DNA from: Gaeumannomyces sp. JS-464
Lineage: Eukaryota; Ascomycota; Sordariomycetes; Magnaporthales; Magnaporthaceae
NCBI GenBank assembly: GCA_002197995.1
Contig: NGZR01000003.1
Location: 868,001-932,000, forward strand
Length of the DNA: 64,000 nt
Direction of reading: 5' to 3'
Every line of letters starts with the position of its first letter. Position 1 is the stretch's first letter. The translations under genes and the position numbers were made by a program. The notes beneath the pieces were generated by a model. The model ran no database searches. It saw only the letters and a program-made list of their open reading frames with translations, and had not been told where the DNA came from. Positions 48,032 to 60,200 of the stretch are shown in pieces.

Positions 48032-49614
48032 ATGAAGTTCTCTCTCGTGGCCCAGCTGGCCCTCGCGGCCGGCGCGGCGGCGCAGGTCATAGACTCGCCG
48101 CGCTTCCCGGGCGGCCGGGGCGTCGCCGCGAGGCAGCAGCAGCAGCAGCAGCCGCGCCAGGCCCGCTCCTCGTCCGGACAGTCGTCCTGGCCCTACGGGC
48201 CCTTCAGCACCAGGGGCAGGGACATTGTCAACAGCCGGGGCGACGTGATGCAGTTTGCGGGCCTGAACTGGCCCATGAGCGGTATGGCCGCTATACTCTT
48301 CGACTCTTCTCGCTTGCCCACACAAAACATCCGCTGACCTTGATGATCCCAACGGGAAAAAGGCGGCACCATGATCCCCGAAGGCCTCGAGTTCCGCTCC
48401 GCGGCCGAGATCCTCGACGAGGTTGCGGCCGTGGGCTGGAACATGATCCGGTTCGGCTACGCGACCGAGATGGTGGACCAGATATACGACCGCGGCGGCC
48501 AGGACGTGCCGCTCGAGGTGGCGCTCGTCACGGCGCTGGGGCACGTCAACGGCTCGCGCATCACAAACGAGATCGTCAAGCACAACCCCAAGTGGACGCG
48601 CGAGACGACCCGGTTCGAGATCTGGTCCGACATCCTCGATCTCGCCGCCGAGCGCGGCATATACGCCATCCCCGACGTCCACATCCACAAGGCCATGTGG
48701 TGCTGCAGCCACACCGACGGCAACGCTGTAAGCAGGACGTCCAAGGATTGATGGTTGGGAAGATCAACTAACACCCCAAAAACCAAAAAGTGGTTCGGCG
48801 ACATCTACTTCAACGTCGACAACTGGAAGCGCGGCCTCGCCTACGTCGCCACCTGGGCCAAGAAGCACCCCAACGTCGTGGGGCTGTCGCTCCGCAACGA
48901 GCTGCGCGAGAGCTGGAACGTGACGGACCTGCACTACAACTGGCAGACGCTCGTCGGCAACATGACGGCGGGCGCCGACGCCATCCACGCCGCCAACCCG
49001 GACCTGCTCATCACCTGGTCGGGCATGCAGTACGACCAGGACCTCTCGGCCCTGACGGCCCGCCGAAACCTCCTCACGGCCCCTTGCTACAAGTGCACGG
49101 CGGTCCGGGACGCCGCGCGCCGCGAGGCCCAATACTTTGACGTCGAGAAACACCCCTGGGCCGACAAGCTCGTGTGGGAGCTGCACATGTACCACATGAG
49201 CGAGGACCAGGACACGGGCAGCTGCGACGCCATCGAGGCGAACCTGTACCGCAACGGCTTCAACGCCCTCGGCATCGACGCGCCGACGCCCGGCTGCAAC
49301 CTGACGGGCTACGACTGCGAGCCCGCCCACCGCCTGACCCCCGTCATCTTCAGCGAGTTCGGCTACGAGCAGAACGCCACCACCCTGCCCCGCGACACGC
49401 TGCAAAAGTGCCTGCGCGGCTTCCTGACCAGGCACAAGGTCAGCTGGATGGTCTGGGCCCTGGCGGGGAGCTACCGCCTCCGGTCCGGCGCCCAGGGCGT
49501 CGACGACACCGGGGCCTGACCACCTTTGACTACTCGGCCTGGCGCAGCCCGGAGCTCATCGAGAAGTGGTGGAAACCATGGGTCGCCGCCATGAACGTGT
49601 CCAAGAAGAACTGA
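48032..49614 (+). CDS. Secreted GH5 glycoside hydrolase (cellulase clan)
   Basis: Exons are 48032-48281, 48363-48727 and 48791-49614. Filling one base in GGGG 49511-49514 gives 479 residues. A signal peptide (MKFSLVAQLALAAGAAAQ) is followed by a Gln/Arg/Ser spacer and the (beta/alpha)8 domain. Visible GH5 marks: QFAGLNWPMSG at the start, GWNMIRFGYATEM (conserved Arg), PDVHIHKAMWCCSHTDGNAW, the acid/base Glu in LSLRNE, VWELHMYHMSED and the nucleophile Glu in IFSEFGYEQN. Further conserved Trp residues lie in WMVWALAGSY and the C-terminal DYSAWRSPELIEKWWKPW. The family hydrolyses beta-glucans or related plant or fungal wall polysaccharides; substrate not assignable. Several NxS/T sites suggest glycosylation. 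The frameshift lies after both catalytic Glu; uncorrected, the protein would lose its last ~35 residues. Confidence 0.9.
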
Positions 49615-49983
49615 AAAAAAGAAAAAAAAAAAAGTTCCGGTGGGCATATAATGAGGCCCGTCAGGGCTGCCATGGTTCGGCCAGTGGCCAAGCCGTTTGT
49701 CCTTGGACACGCGAACCAGTAATGCCTAGATCCAAAACGAATAATAATGAATCACGATTGCTTGCCATCTAAGGATCGATATCGAAAGGACCAGTCCTAG
49801 CTGGCCGACTCTTGAGTGACATGCTGCCTTTGTTCGTAGCCTGCTCATTAAGATTACCCATATATGTTTCTTTGTGTTGTGTATGCACTCTGGAAGAGAA
49901 CCCATTGGTGCGACTTTTGTTCTTGATGGTGCTCGTTCTTTACAACCCTGTGCCTAGAGCTAAGTACGACGCCAACTCTAAGC
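49615..49983. other. Shared 3' flank of GH5 and VPS9 genes
   Basis: Convergent 3' ends; an A-rich stretch follows the GH5 stop codon. No gene seen. Confidence 0.6.
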
Positions 49984-52754
49984 TCAGGAAGACAGAGCAA
50001 GACATGCATCAACAGCCAAGCCGACTCTGGTCTTTTGCGTTAGTAAAGCATGACCACGAAGCAAGAGCAGCTACCAACGGGAATAAGGGGCTAAGCCAAC
50101 TCACCTCCCCTGCTTCTGATACACCACGTCGCTGATGATGTCCCTGTCCAGGTCGGGAAACATGCCCGCCAGCGTCTCCACGACGTTGGCGTGCTCCGCC
50201 CTGTGGAGCCTTTGCGCCTCGGCAGCCTCGGCGCTGGCCTGCCGCGCCGCCGCCTCCTGGGCAGACAGCTGACGGTGGTGCTGGTGCGGGTCTCGCGGAT
50301 CCCGGTGTTCGCCCGAGACGCGCGCCGAGTCCGGCTGCGGCGTGTGCACCGGGCTCCTCGAAGGCCCTGCGCCGCTGCCGCTTGCAGCAGCGAGCGGCTC
50401 GTCCGAGAACATGCGGCCGATGGTGCTGAGAGGCCGCTGGATCGTCCTTAGAAGGCCCGATATGGCCGCCTTCTCGTCCGACGAGTCCCCGCCGTCTCGA
50501 GACGAGGTGGACCTGCGCGGCGTCGATGGCGAACCGCCGTCACCGTCCAACGACGGCCGCGTGGAAGACGAGACCCCGGGGTCGCCTGGCTGTAGATGCA
50601 GCTGCGGTTTCTCTGATTGCGAGGGTGGTAGAGGGGAGATTGTGGTGGGTGCTTCTCTGCGATCTCCAGCACGGCCGCCTCGACATTGCGCTCAAACTCC
50701 TCGTCCGTGATAGTGAGAGTAGTCCGGTCCATGTTTTCAATAAACTGAACAGCACCCATCTGGAGCATGGCTGTCGTGTAAGCCATGATGGAACTGAGAC
50801 ATGTTTGAACAGCACAAAAAAGACCAATAGAAGCCACTTACCAAGGATGATAAATAGTAGCCGGCCTCGCCCCCCAACTTATCTTGATTCCTAAATCGCA
50901 GTATGTACTGGACATTGGAGACCAAGTGTTCAGGATTTGCCTGGAGGACGACATATATCAGGAGAGGCATGAACGAATCCGCCGAAGAGTCTGATTTAGA
51001 ATGTTTTAGGAGTCCTGAATAAGAGGCGCAGAGAGTCGGGGAAAGATGAAGCAGGAAAGTCGTCAGTAAAACATGTCTGTATATCCCACACGGCTTCCCA
51101 AACCAGCGAGGAGTTGCATACCAAATATGACCTTGCAGCAGTTCAGGACACATATTATCTTGTCCCGAGGAGCACGGTAGGTCGTGATCTTAAGCAGCTC
51201 CTGCTGTGCGAGCTTGAGGAAGCGGCGGCCGCTGTCGGGGATGGTGGGTATATCGAGGTGCTCGTCCCGGACCCAGCCGTAGATCTTGATCTTCTGCGCC
51301 AGGATCTCGTCGCGCTCCACGTCCTCCTGGTGCTGGCCCCTGCGGCCGGGGCCCATAGGCCTCTCGCCTCCGCGCTTACGGTTCGGCTTGGACCCGGGGA
51401 TGGGCTGCGGGGGCGGGATGGCGGGCGAGAAGGTCTGGGTGTAGAGGCGGTTCATGACAAGCTTCTCCATTCCCTCGCGGGCATTGTCAAACTCGGCATC
51501 CGAGACCTCGCGCCAGACGTCGCACTGCGCCATCTTGTTGGCGATGAAGGCCAAGAAGTCGCCGATGATCTTGACCTGCTCGTGCACCATCCACTGGCGC
51601 TTGCCAAACTCTGACAGGAACGACTTGAGGTACCTCGCCACGGGGTCTGCCTTCTTGTTACGCAGCTGCTCTAGGAATCGGTGGAAGTCAAAGGGCAGTG
51701 ACGGCTCGGGCTCGGGCTCTGGTGGCGGAGGTCGGTGGAGTGACATTGTGGGCGACATGACACCCTCTGCGAGCTCGTCCTGGGACTGATTCGGCGAAAG
51801 CGGTAGGCTTAGCTTCGGCGACATAGCGGCGGCGATGCTCGCCTCGTCCTTGTCCCCGTCGCCATCCTTGGGAGGTACGGGAGGCCCCGGTTCCTCTAAC
51901 TCCTTGGTGTTGGACCTCGTGCTTTCCGGGGATGACGACTTCGAGACCCGGATATCCTGAAGCTGCTGGGCAATGGTGGGTGCCAGAGGCTCCAGGCTAG
52001 ACTTGCGAGGCGGGTGCTGTTGCGGCGTGGCACCGAGCATGGGTCCCGCGATCTCGAGGCGCGGGCTCATCACCTCGTCCTCGCCCGGACCGCCACCGCC
52101 CTCGGCGAACTGCTCCATGATGCTCTGGATCTCGGCCCGCGACGAAGGGCCGCCAGCGGAGTTGCCTTCATGCTCGTCCTCGCTCATGTACCGCTTCTCA
52201 TCATAGCCAGCGTCGGACCGGGCCGGCGAAGTGGAGGTTGAGGCTGAGAGCTTGCGTGACCGGCTGCCCGCCGCGTTGGAGGGCGTCCGTGAGGGCGGCT
52301 GCGAGACGTCGGGGGTCGCGGGGGTCGGGTCGATATATGTTTTGGTGTCGACGGTGAGGTGGTGGGTTGCAGTGGTGGTGCTGGCGGCAGTGGTGGGTTT
52401 GAGGGTCGCTATGGAGGAGGCCATGCCTTCGGAGGGCTCATCGGCTGCATCTCTCGACGGGTCCTTCTCCGTCACGGTGGTGTCTTGGACAACCTCGGTG
52501 GCCGACAGGGACGGAGGCTCGCCGAGATCGAGGAGGTCCTCTCCTGCCGACGGCGCCGTGGTCTCGGAGCGCGGGGCCATATCGGCATGTCCCGGTTGAG
52601 GTTTTGTTGGGACGCCGGCTGCGGACGACTCAGGGCCGGGGTCGGGAGGGTTGGGATGGAACGGGATCACCTCAGGGGCGGCAGCGGCTTGGGGTCCATG
52701 TTCCGGGCGACCAGGCTGGCTAGGCGACGGAGCCGGCCGGTCGGAGGACGACAT
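49984..52754 (-). CDS. VPS9: VPS9-domain Rab5 exchange factor with C-terminal CUE
   Basis: Exons are 52754-51122, 51014-50842, 50759-50105 and 50026-49984. Filling one base in CCCC 50574-50577 gives 834 residues with all phases matching. The first ~350 residues are disordered (Pro/Ser/Thr rich, acidic). A helical bundle (FHRFLEQLRNKKADPVARYL, EQVKIIGDFLAFIANKM) and the VPS9 domain follow to ~residue 640: KIKIYGWVRDEHLDIP, APRDKIICVLNCCKVIFG, DSFMPLLIYVVLQANPEHL and GEAGYYLSSLMGAVQFIENM. The C-terminal CUE domain (~790-832, VVETLAGMFPDLDRDIISDV) is split by the last intron and ends LALSS. Vps9/Rabex-type proteins load GTP on Rab5-class GTPases at endosomes; CUE binds ubiquitin. The protein is longer than yeast Vps9 (451 residues) because of its disordered N-terminus and linker. 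Confidence 0.92.
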
Positions 52755-53730
52755 GCAAACAGGCAGCTGTTTCTTTTTGTTCTTCGGTGCTATGTTGCCG
52801 GAGAATGCGGTTGTTCCAAGATGGGGGACGAGGAAGAAGGCGAGGTTGACGGCAGCAGGCTGCGTGACGCCACCACCAAAGCAATCGGGCTGCCAGTCAG
52901 TCGGAAGGAGGGGCCAAGCGGATTCGATTTGGTCGGTTAAGTCGAGTCGAGTCGGACGGATTTCGGTTGTCGTGGAGACTGGGAGCCCCAGCAAGCGACA
53001 GAGCCAAAAAGTCGGTCGGTCTGGTGGAAGCTGGCAGGCTGGGCGAGAGGCTAGCAGCTAGGCTGAAGGCTCGCCAGGGAGGCGAATGCAAGGCGGCTGA
53101 GACGAGCCGATCGATGGCGCACGACGGATCGGGAATCTTCAGTCCGGACTGGCTGCGCTTGGAGGTGGCAGGAGCTTCCCCCCGCACGCGGACGGCAGTC
53201 GGGGTTCCTGGCGGGCAGAGTTGGGACGGCGCAGGCTTCTGCTGGCGGCGGGGCGTTTTGGAAGCGCCCAGCCACTTGCGACAACGTCACGGGCCTGCGT
53301 CGTGGCGGGCACATCGGCACGCAGGCCCCAGCCCAGCCTCTGCAGACCCCTGTCTTGGCGTGTGCATGGGGCAGTGGCCCGCCCCGATTGGCACATACCT
53401 GCCCTGCAGCAGGCTTCCTCTAAAATGCGTCTCAAAACACGAAACCCAACACACAAGTGGAGAAGCCAAAAGGCCGTGCTTATTATTACTAAATGGGATA
53501 TCAAAGAAAATGCAAATGCTCAGAAGAATGCGATGACGATACAAAGGAAATGTAGCGCTTTTGGTCATCTGCCACCCAGAGATCCTCCCTGCCCATCGAG
53601 GAAGAAGGACGAATAAATGCAGACAGAACACCAAATCCGGCATGATGTTCCTGGGATATTAGAGGATAAGAAAGAGAGCGAGTCCAGAATCGCCTCCAAA
53701 AGACCCAACCGGCCAGCCACTCCTAATCCG
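52755..53730. other. VPS9 promoter and 3' flank of mucin-like gene
   Basis: No gene is seen in 976 bp between two minus-strand genes. Confidence 0.6.
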
Positions 53731-55116
53731 TCACAGGGACAATACTCCGCAGGTTGTCAGGGGAGGCGGGTTGCGAGAAGGGGGCGATGGCGTGGGGGCT
53801 GCCGGCGCGGGCGTGACAGTGCGTCCTGGCCCCCCAATCCGGCTAGGGATGGACGCAGAGGCCGTGGCCGTGGCGCCGCCACCTGCGCTGGGGGTGCTAG
53901 TCGCGATCGGGGTGCCCGTCGAAGTAGCGACAACAGGCTTCGTGCTAGCGGTCGGCGTCAGAGGCCTGGAGGGCAGCGGGGGGAGATCGGCGCCCAGCAC
54001 AGAGCGAGCAAAGGCGACGTTGAAGCAGCCGACCTGCACGCCGCGCGTCGAGTTCATCGGCATGGCGAAGCAGCTCCGCTCCAGCCTGCCCGTCGCACCA
54101 GCAGGGCAGTCCTCAACCACGTCGAAGCCGCCGCCCGCGCACGCCATCACGTTGCCGCCGATGCAGGCGATTTGGCCGTCTGAGCAGGCGGAGCGAAAGT
54201 TGAGTGTCGAGTAAAGCTCGTTGAGCGTACGCGCATTGGCCTTGTTGGCGCCGTAGACGTCAGGGGAAACCGTGACGGTAGGGGCTGGCAACGACCGGAT
54301 TGCTGTAGGTACCTGGGACACGGGAGAGCCCGTTGGAGCCTCCGTGTTGATTCTCCGGCCTGTGGGCGACGTCGAGGACGAGGGCAACAACGAAGACGCG
54401 GCTGAAGACGATGATTTCAATGTCGTCCGTGTGCTGGGGTTGGCAGGAATTCCTGGTGCCAGAGATGTCGTCGTCGGCTTGGACGACCTCGTTACCGTGA
54501 TGGTGACAGTGCTGTCGAAGGAGTCGTCATCATCCGGCACCGGGGTCGCTGTCGACTTCCGGCTGGTGCTGGTCGTGGTCGGCGTCGTCGGCACCTTCCT
54601 GGTGCTGGACGTCGAGGTTTTCGTGGCGTCAGTGGAAGTGGAGAGACCAGTGCCCGGCGACGGTCTGCTCGAAGTCAGAGCGGTTGTCGGCACCGCGCTC
54701 GTCGATTTTGACACAGACGATGGCGTGACGCTGGTCGACGATGAAGACGCAAGTGAAGAGGCCGCCGACGCGCTGGTCGTCGGTGCGCTGGTCGTCGAGG
54801 AACTCGAGGTTGTCGAGCGTGTGGTCGTGCTCTGGGTTCCGGCGGGCGGGATAAGGGGGCCAAGCTTCACAGAGCTCGACATGAAGCCAGCAGCAGTCGT
54901 GGTTGTGGATGACGAGCTTGGCGTCGTCGATCCGGCGCTTGTCGTGACGGGTAGACTGGTCAAAGTTGTACCCGTGCTGCTGGAGGTCGGCTTGATGCTG
55001 GTGCTGGTTGTGGTGCCATTGAAAAATTGTCTCGGCACCAATGCTCTCCTCCTCAGAGGCCCTGCCTCCGACGGTACAGCCAGCAATAGCGGCAATAGTA
55101 ATGTGACGAGATGCAT
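53731..55116 (-). CDS. Secreted mucin-like protein with CBM19-like cysteine module
   Basis: Intact and intronless, 461 residues. Signal peptide MHLVTLLLPLLLAVPSEAG is followed by a possible Kex2-type site (LRRR). Residues ~35-300 are almost wholly Ser, Thr, Pro and Ala, expected to be heavily O-mannosylated. A compact module at ~300-370 has six Cys: FRSACSDGQIACIGG, VMACAGGGFDVVEDCPAG, RSCFAMP and VQVGCF. The order resembles the CBM19 chitin-binding domain of yeast chitinase Cts1 (CxxGxxxCxG ... GxF ... CPAGxxCF). A second Thr/Ser/Pro stretch ends the protein near TTCGVLSL. There is no catalytic domain and no clear GPI signal, so it is probably a cell-wall or extracellular protein, perhaps attached to chitin. 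The binding role is inferred from the Cys pattern. Confidence 0.82.
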   Translation of the reverse strand: MHLVTLLLPLLLAVPSEAGPLRRRALVPRQFFNGTTTSTSIKPTSSSTGTTLTSLPVTTSAGSTTPSSSSTTTTAAGFMSSSVKLGPLIPPAGTQSTTTRSTTSSSSTTSAPTTSASAASSLASSSSTSVTPSSVSKSTSAVPTTALTSSRPSPGTGLSTSTDATKTSTSSTRKVPTTPTTTSTSRKSTATPVPDDDDSFDSTVTITVTRSSKPTTTSLAPGIPANPSTRTTLKSSSSAASSLLPSSSTSPTGRRINTEAPTGSPVSQVPTAIRSLPAPTVTVSPDVYGANKANARTLNELYSTLNFRSACSDGQIACIGGNVMACAGGGFDVVEDCPAGATGRLERSCFAMPMNSTRGVQVGCFNVAFARSVLGADLPPLPSRPLTPTASTKPVVATSTGTPIATSTPSAGGGATATASASIPSRIGGPGRTVTPAPAAPTPSPPSRNPPPLTTCGVLSL

Positions 55117-57262
55117 TCTGGTCGTCGCGGGCTGCTAGTTTTGAGTGTTCGTAGTGTTCCCTCAGGGATTTTCTTTGGCGTTGGTGATGTTGATGTTCGA
55201 GATTCCAGATCTCAGGCTGAAGAATATATGCCGGGAATATACAGCGATTTTGATGTCTAGAAAGAACAGGAAGAAGGTGTTAAGCGGATTGCAGCCCGAT
55301 AGATAGATAAGACTTGAAGCCGCGAGTCGCTAGGCAAGCAGGACAAAGACGCGGCAAGGTATCACGTCCGAACAAAGAAATACGCCCCAGGCGTTGGTTG
55401 CTCAGCAAAACCGAAAAACAAAGGCGGCAAGACGAGAGACAAGAAATAAAGAGGATGGTGAGCGGGACTTGGCTGCAAGGCCACGACGAGGAAGATGGAG
55501 GAGGGAAAAGAAATAGGACGACAAGGAAACCGGCAGGCACCAGACGCAGTCTTTGTATGACCTCAACCACGAGGCGGTCTCGAACCCGGCCTGGGCACAT
55601 AGCAGAGGACGCCGTTTATTCCTCCTCCTCCCCGGCCCTCCACAGCCAATGCCACTCAACCACAAACCAACCAAGGGGGCGCGCGTCTGCTGCGTCGACC
55701 GACGAGAGACGCGGGGGCCTCGGCCCTCGAGAAAACAGAACCGAAAGTAGTAGCGCCCGCGGCCAGCACCCCCTCCCCTCCGTCGTGCGCATCGCTTTGA
55801 TGAGCAGCCATCGTGCCGACCAGCCAGCAAGCAGCAGGGCAGGGCCAAACATGAGACCGACTGGGCTGGGCTGCAAGCTGGGGCTGGCGGCGGCCGATCA
55901 ACGAGACCCAATGCTCTGGCAGAGCTCCGGCCAGGATGGGGGAGAGCTCCAGCAAAGCCCCTCTCGGGGCGACTGGATCGGGAGGACAGCTCGGTGCCCG
56001 CCCGGCTGCGGACAGCGAGTGGAACGGGAAGGTCGTTGAGGCCCAGAATGGATCATCAAGACATTTTTTTTTCTCCCTTCCCCTGGTGTGGTTTGACAGT
56101 TGTCGTCGACTTTGGCGCCGCGCCGCTATAATTGGCAGCCCCTGAAAAGTGGGCCGCCGCATCGGGGCGCTCTGGGCCAATCGCTGGCCGAGCGCTAAGG
56201 GTACCTGCGGCGAGCGGATACCTACATGCTGCTGGGGGTAACTAAACTAGGTCCAGCGTTGGTGTGCTGGCGCCTGCAGCACAGCGTGGCCAGCGTAGGG
56301 TATTGAACGAACGGCACAAACTCCTTCCCGTGCATCAAGGTTAGGTTTGCTGCAGCATCAAATCTCCCTATCGGGCCATGCCAAAGTGCCTGCGCTCCAG
56401 ACAACATGTGCAGATGACAACATGTCCGCATGCACGATGGTCCCGCGCCGGACGGCTAATTCCAACTTCCACCAATGCTGCATCGCGTCCGCCATGATGG
56501 CAGCTGCCTTTTGATACATGTCAAACTGCATGTGCATCGTTTCCGGGGCTGGTTCTGCCCAGCATCTATCTGTCAAGTGGGCCTCGACATTGCCGCTGGC
56601 CGAGGCTCTGGTCGTAACACCGGGCCACAGGGCTGGTTTTGGGTAGCAGAGGTCTTCGCAGAGGCCGACCGTATGTTTCTGCCCCTTGTCATTTAAAGTC
56701 TGCCAACCTAGCCGCCGGCCACCCTCTGCATCCAGAGGGGTGATGATTATGTATGTTGCCGCGTCTGCTGGCCATATTCACGGCCCTCCCCCCTTCGGGA
56801 GATTTTCAACGCGGGACATCATCACCATCGTCGATCATTGCGTTGATCGTCTATCATGGTTCTCTTGCTATTAGCCCCATGATGCAAGGTCTAGATCTAA
56901 TCTATACATGAATATCTTCCTGCGGATGGATGGTGTGCATCCGTTTCGAAGACAGAACTAAACGCCAAGTATGCATGCTCCCGCGCAACAAAATAAGAGA
57001 GGGAAACTGGGTACTGAGAGGTGCCGAATGCCTTGGCTTGTAAAAAGATATTGTGGCCACCCAATGTCGCATGATGCTCTAAAAAAGAGGGACATATCCT
57101 CGCCATGCTTGTATCCTCATTCGAGGGGGCCAGGTTCGTTGCCGATGCGCTCTATACAAATACAGATGCAGATTGGTAAAGAAAAGACTGAAGTAAACGC
57201 ATAAAACGCGGAGACGAAAAAAAAAAAAAAAAAAAAAAAAAAGAGTAAAAGAAGCAAACGGC
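55117..57262. other. Intergenic, no gene seen
   Basis: Promoter of the mucin-like gene and 3' flank of dim-2, 2.1 kb. An A26 tract sits at 57217-57242, just past the dim-2 stop codon. Frames on both strands lack domains. Confidence 0.55.
57217..57242. repeat. A26 homopolymer beside the dim-2 stop
   Basis: Twenty-six consecutive A on the plus strand; on the dim-2 (minus) strand this is a T26 run 20 nt after the stop codon, in the expected 3' UTR. Confidence 0.85.
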
Positions 57263-60200
57263 TCAGCGACACACAATTGTGTCCTCCATGCTGCTTCTCC
57301 GATGCCGCTTCATCATCGACTCCTCCCACATCTCGTTTCCGCACGACTGGCGCTTGACACCGGCTGCCCCACCGCTAAAGCGTGACGTCACCGTTGACGA
57401 CTTGAAGAGCGTCGTTTTGGCCGACAGCTGGACCGTCGCGGCGTGGCGGTCGCCGTGATCGCCGCCGATAGCAGCCGGACGTTGGGGCACCGAGGCCTGG
57501 GCCGAAGGTTGCTGCTTCGAGCTATCCGGCTCGCTGGCCGTCGGAGTAGCAGGCCTGGGGGTGGCGGTAGCCCACGAGGACACCTCCATCTCAGTTGTTG
57601 TCGTTGTTGTCGTCGTTGTCGTCGTCGTCGTCGTTACGACCGTTTTAATCCCCTCAACCTCCGGCGCGGCCTTTGCGACGGTGATAGTACTGGCGGGCGC
57701 ATCCCCATTCTCCTCGTACAGCGAGCCGCACATTGCCCTGCGCAGCTCCAACCCCAGAGCAAGGGCGGCCTGGCGGGCGACGCTGTTCCCGACAAGCTTC
57801 CAGCGGTTCGCAAAGCTCCCAACGAGGACCTCGTCGTCAGGGATGCCCTGGGCGCGGCGGATCTCCTGGATGGAGAGCGTACGGTGCTCAAACGGGTGCG
57901 TGATGCGCGCGGTCCGCGCGTCCGTCGGCTGGGGCGTGGTGGTGACTGTCGAGAAAAGCCGGCTGGGATCCAGCCGCGTCCAGCCTCGCGATTTGCGCTG
58001 GACACGAAAGCTGTTAGCAGGGAAGCATTGGCGTTCCGCCTCCGTAATCTGCCCCGTCTCGTAGTACGCCTTGGCAAAGCCCATGCCGTACGGGGCTGTC
58101 GGGATCATCGTGGTTCTGAGCTGCTCAATGGGCGTGATCGTGTTGGGGCGGTGGTCCGGGAAAGCAGGGCAGATCCGCACCCTGCCATCCTGGATGTTGG
58201 GCAGGCCTTTCATGGCCTCTCCGGAGGTCACGTAGTTGAATGCTGTTGGACCAAACTCGCGCTCCGAGAACTGTTCACCGTTGCTCATCTTCCCAAGGCC
58301 ACGGCGGGTTATCTCTTCTGGATGCGAATGCGACATTATGGGCCGTGCCGGTAGGGTGTGGCCAGGTAAAGCGAAGAGTAAGAAGGTCCGTGATCGACTT
58401 TGGGGAGTGCCATACGTCCAAGCATCGCCCAGGATAATCTGTGTCTGATATCCCATGCCGACGATGGCGCACAGCAGCTGTCCAAAGTAGTCATTTCCGA
58501 GCCCCTGTGCGGGCTTTGACCTGGCCGAGTTTCCGATGATAGAGATAACGTTTTCGAGAATGCCGTATTTAGGTCGATAGAAGTCAACGAAAGAGGCAAA
58601 CGACGCAACGAGAGACCGGTTCTTCTTTTGCTGGTCGGACGACTTGTCGGCGGTAAGCAGAGAGAACCCCTGGCATGGCGAGCCGCCAGATATAAACTCA
58701 ACCTCTCCCTTGGCCGGCACTGACGGACCGCACTCCCCTTTCAGCGCCTTTTCCAGCATGATATCAACGGAGCCGAGGAACGGAACGACACTTTTCGGGT
58801 CCGCGTTAGCCATATAAGTGTGTATGGCCACGTCCCAGATGTCGTTTACCCACTTCACCTTAACAGCCCCGCTCTCCTCGATGCCGCGGCCGAGGTTGCC
58901 ACAGCCGGCGAAAAGATCGAGGCCTCGCAGCGGCCTGCAGGATTTGTCCCCAGGGTTGAAACCTTGCCGGAAAGAGGGATGTCGGCGTCGTCGGTGTCGG
59001 TGTCGGTGATAGGGACCAAGGTTGAGCCGCCTTGCAGGCGATGGGTAATGTAGAAGCAATTCGCAGTTCCCCGCCTGTCGTATGGTGTGTGAGGTTTGGT
59101 GTTTGCGGGAATTACGCGGACGGTACAGGGCCCTCGGATCCACGAAGTCGGTATCGAGATTACGTTGTCCGTGTAGACAAGCTCGTTCGGTGCGATGCCA
59201 GATCCGCTGGGGTCGATCCTATGCCTCCGTTCTAGTTTTCTGAGGCGAGCGTTGTTCTTGGAAAAGTCGGTTATCTCACAAGGCTCAAGAGTTGTCGTGT
59301 TGAGGGACGTTTGCGCGAGTACTGTATCGCCGGCTTGGTACTTCCTCTCTTTGTCCTGGCCACACGTGAGATCTGACTCCCTCAGAACAACCCAGCGACG
59401 CTCGTCTGTCAGATAGACCTGCCTGACAAAAAACTCCGCCTTGGTGTTCTCATTACCGAACCATTCGACAGAGTGCGTGCCCAACACCTCTCCGGATCGG
59501 ATATAGCGATCATCTCCAGAGCTATGGCAGCTGCAGTGGTTCGAGAAAAACAGCTCGTTATCCCATGGGTATGATTGGTTGCCGCATGGGGTGTCGCTGG
59601 GGTGGTAAAGCCATGTGACGTGGAATAGCCGCTCGCCCCGTTTGGATGACGATATATTCTGTACTCGGGCGTACCATCTGGTGTGGTCGTGGCTGTGCAA
59701 CCACTTCGTGCCGCTTGTGGAATCATCTGGGGTGGTCGAAATTACATCACCAGGCTTGATAGACGCCAGTAATGCCTCTGTCAGAGTTCCACTGCATGAT
59801 GTCTGCTTGGGGCGAGGGCGAGGGTGAGGGCGGACGACGGGCACGGATGTATTTTCAGGAATAATCGCCTTTAGGAAAGACCGGCAATCCATGTGGGCGA
59901 ACAGGGAAAAAACATATGGTGTGACAATTGTGTCGTTAGTTGCCTGCGAATGTGCTGGGTATTGAGTAAAATGCAGGACCTCTTTGAACAGCTTGATTTT
60001 GTGACCGTTTTCGAGAGTGCCGCAAACGTGATGCCTCAGAAACTCGGCAAAAACCGAGATTGCGTTACGATAATCGCGACTAGGGTGCTTGTCAAACCAC
60101 ACTTGGAAGTCGGCAGCGTTTCCATGGGTGCGCAATAGCCAGTGTGCGAAATCTGCGCGGAAGTTGCGTATGCCGACACTGGACTGGTTCTTGCGAGTTT

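Noticed and set aside
54272..55138. Plus-strand open frame of 288 codons
   Set aside because: It is the exact antisense of the Ser/Thr-rich mucin-like gene; antisense of Thr/Ser codons gives the Val/Asp/Glu-rich sequence seen, with no domain.
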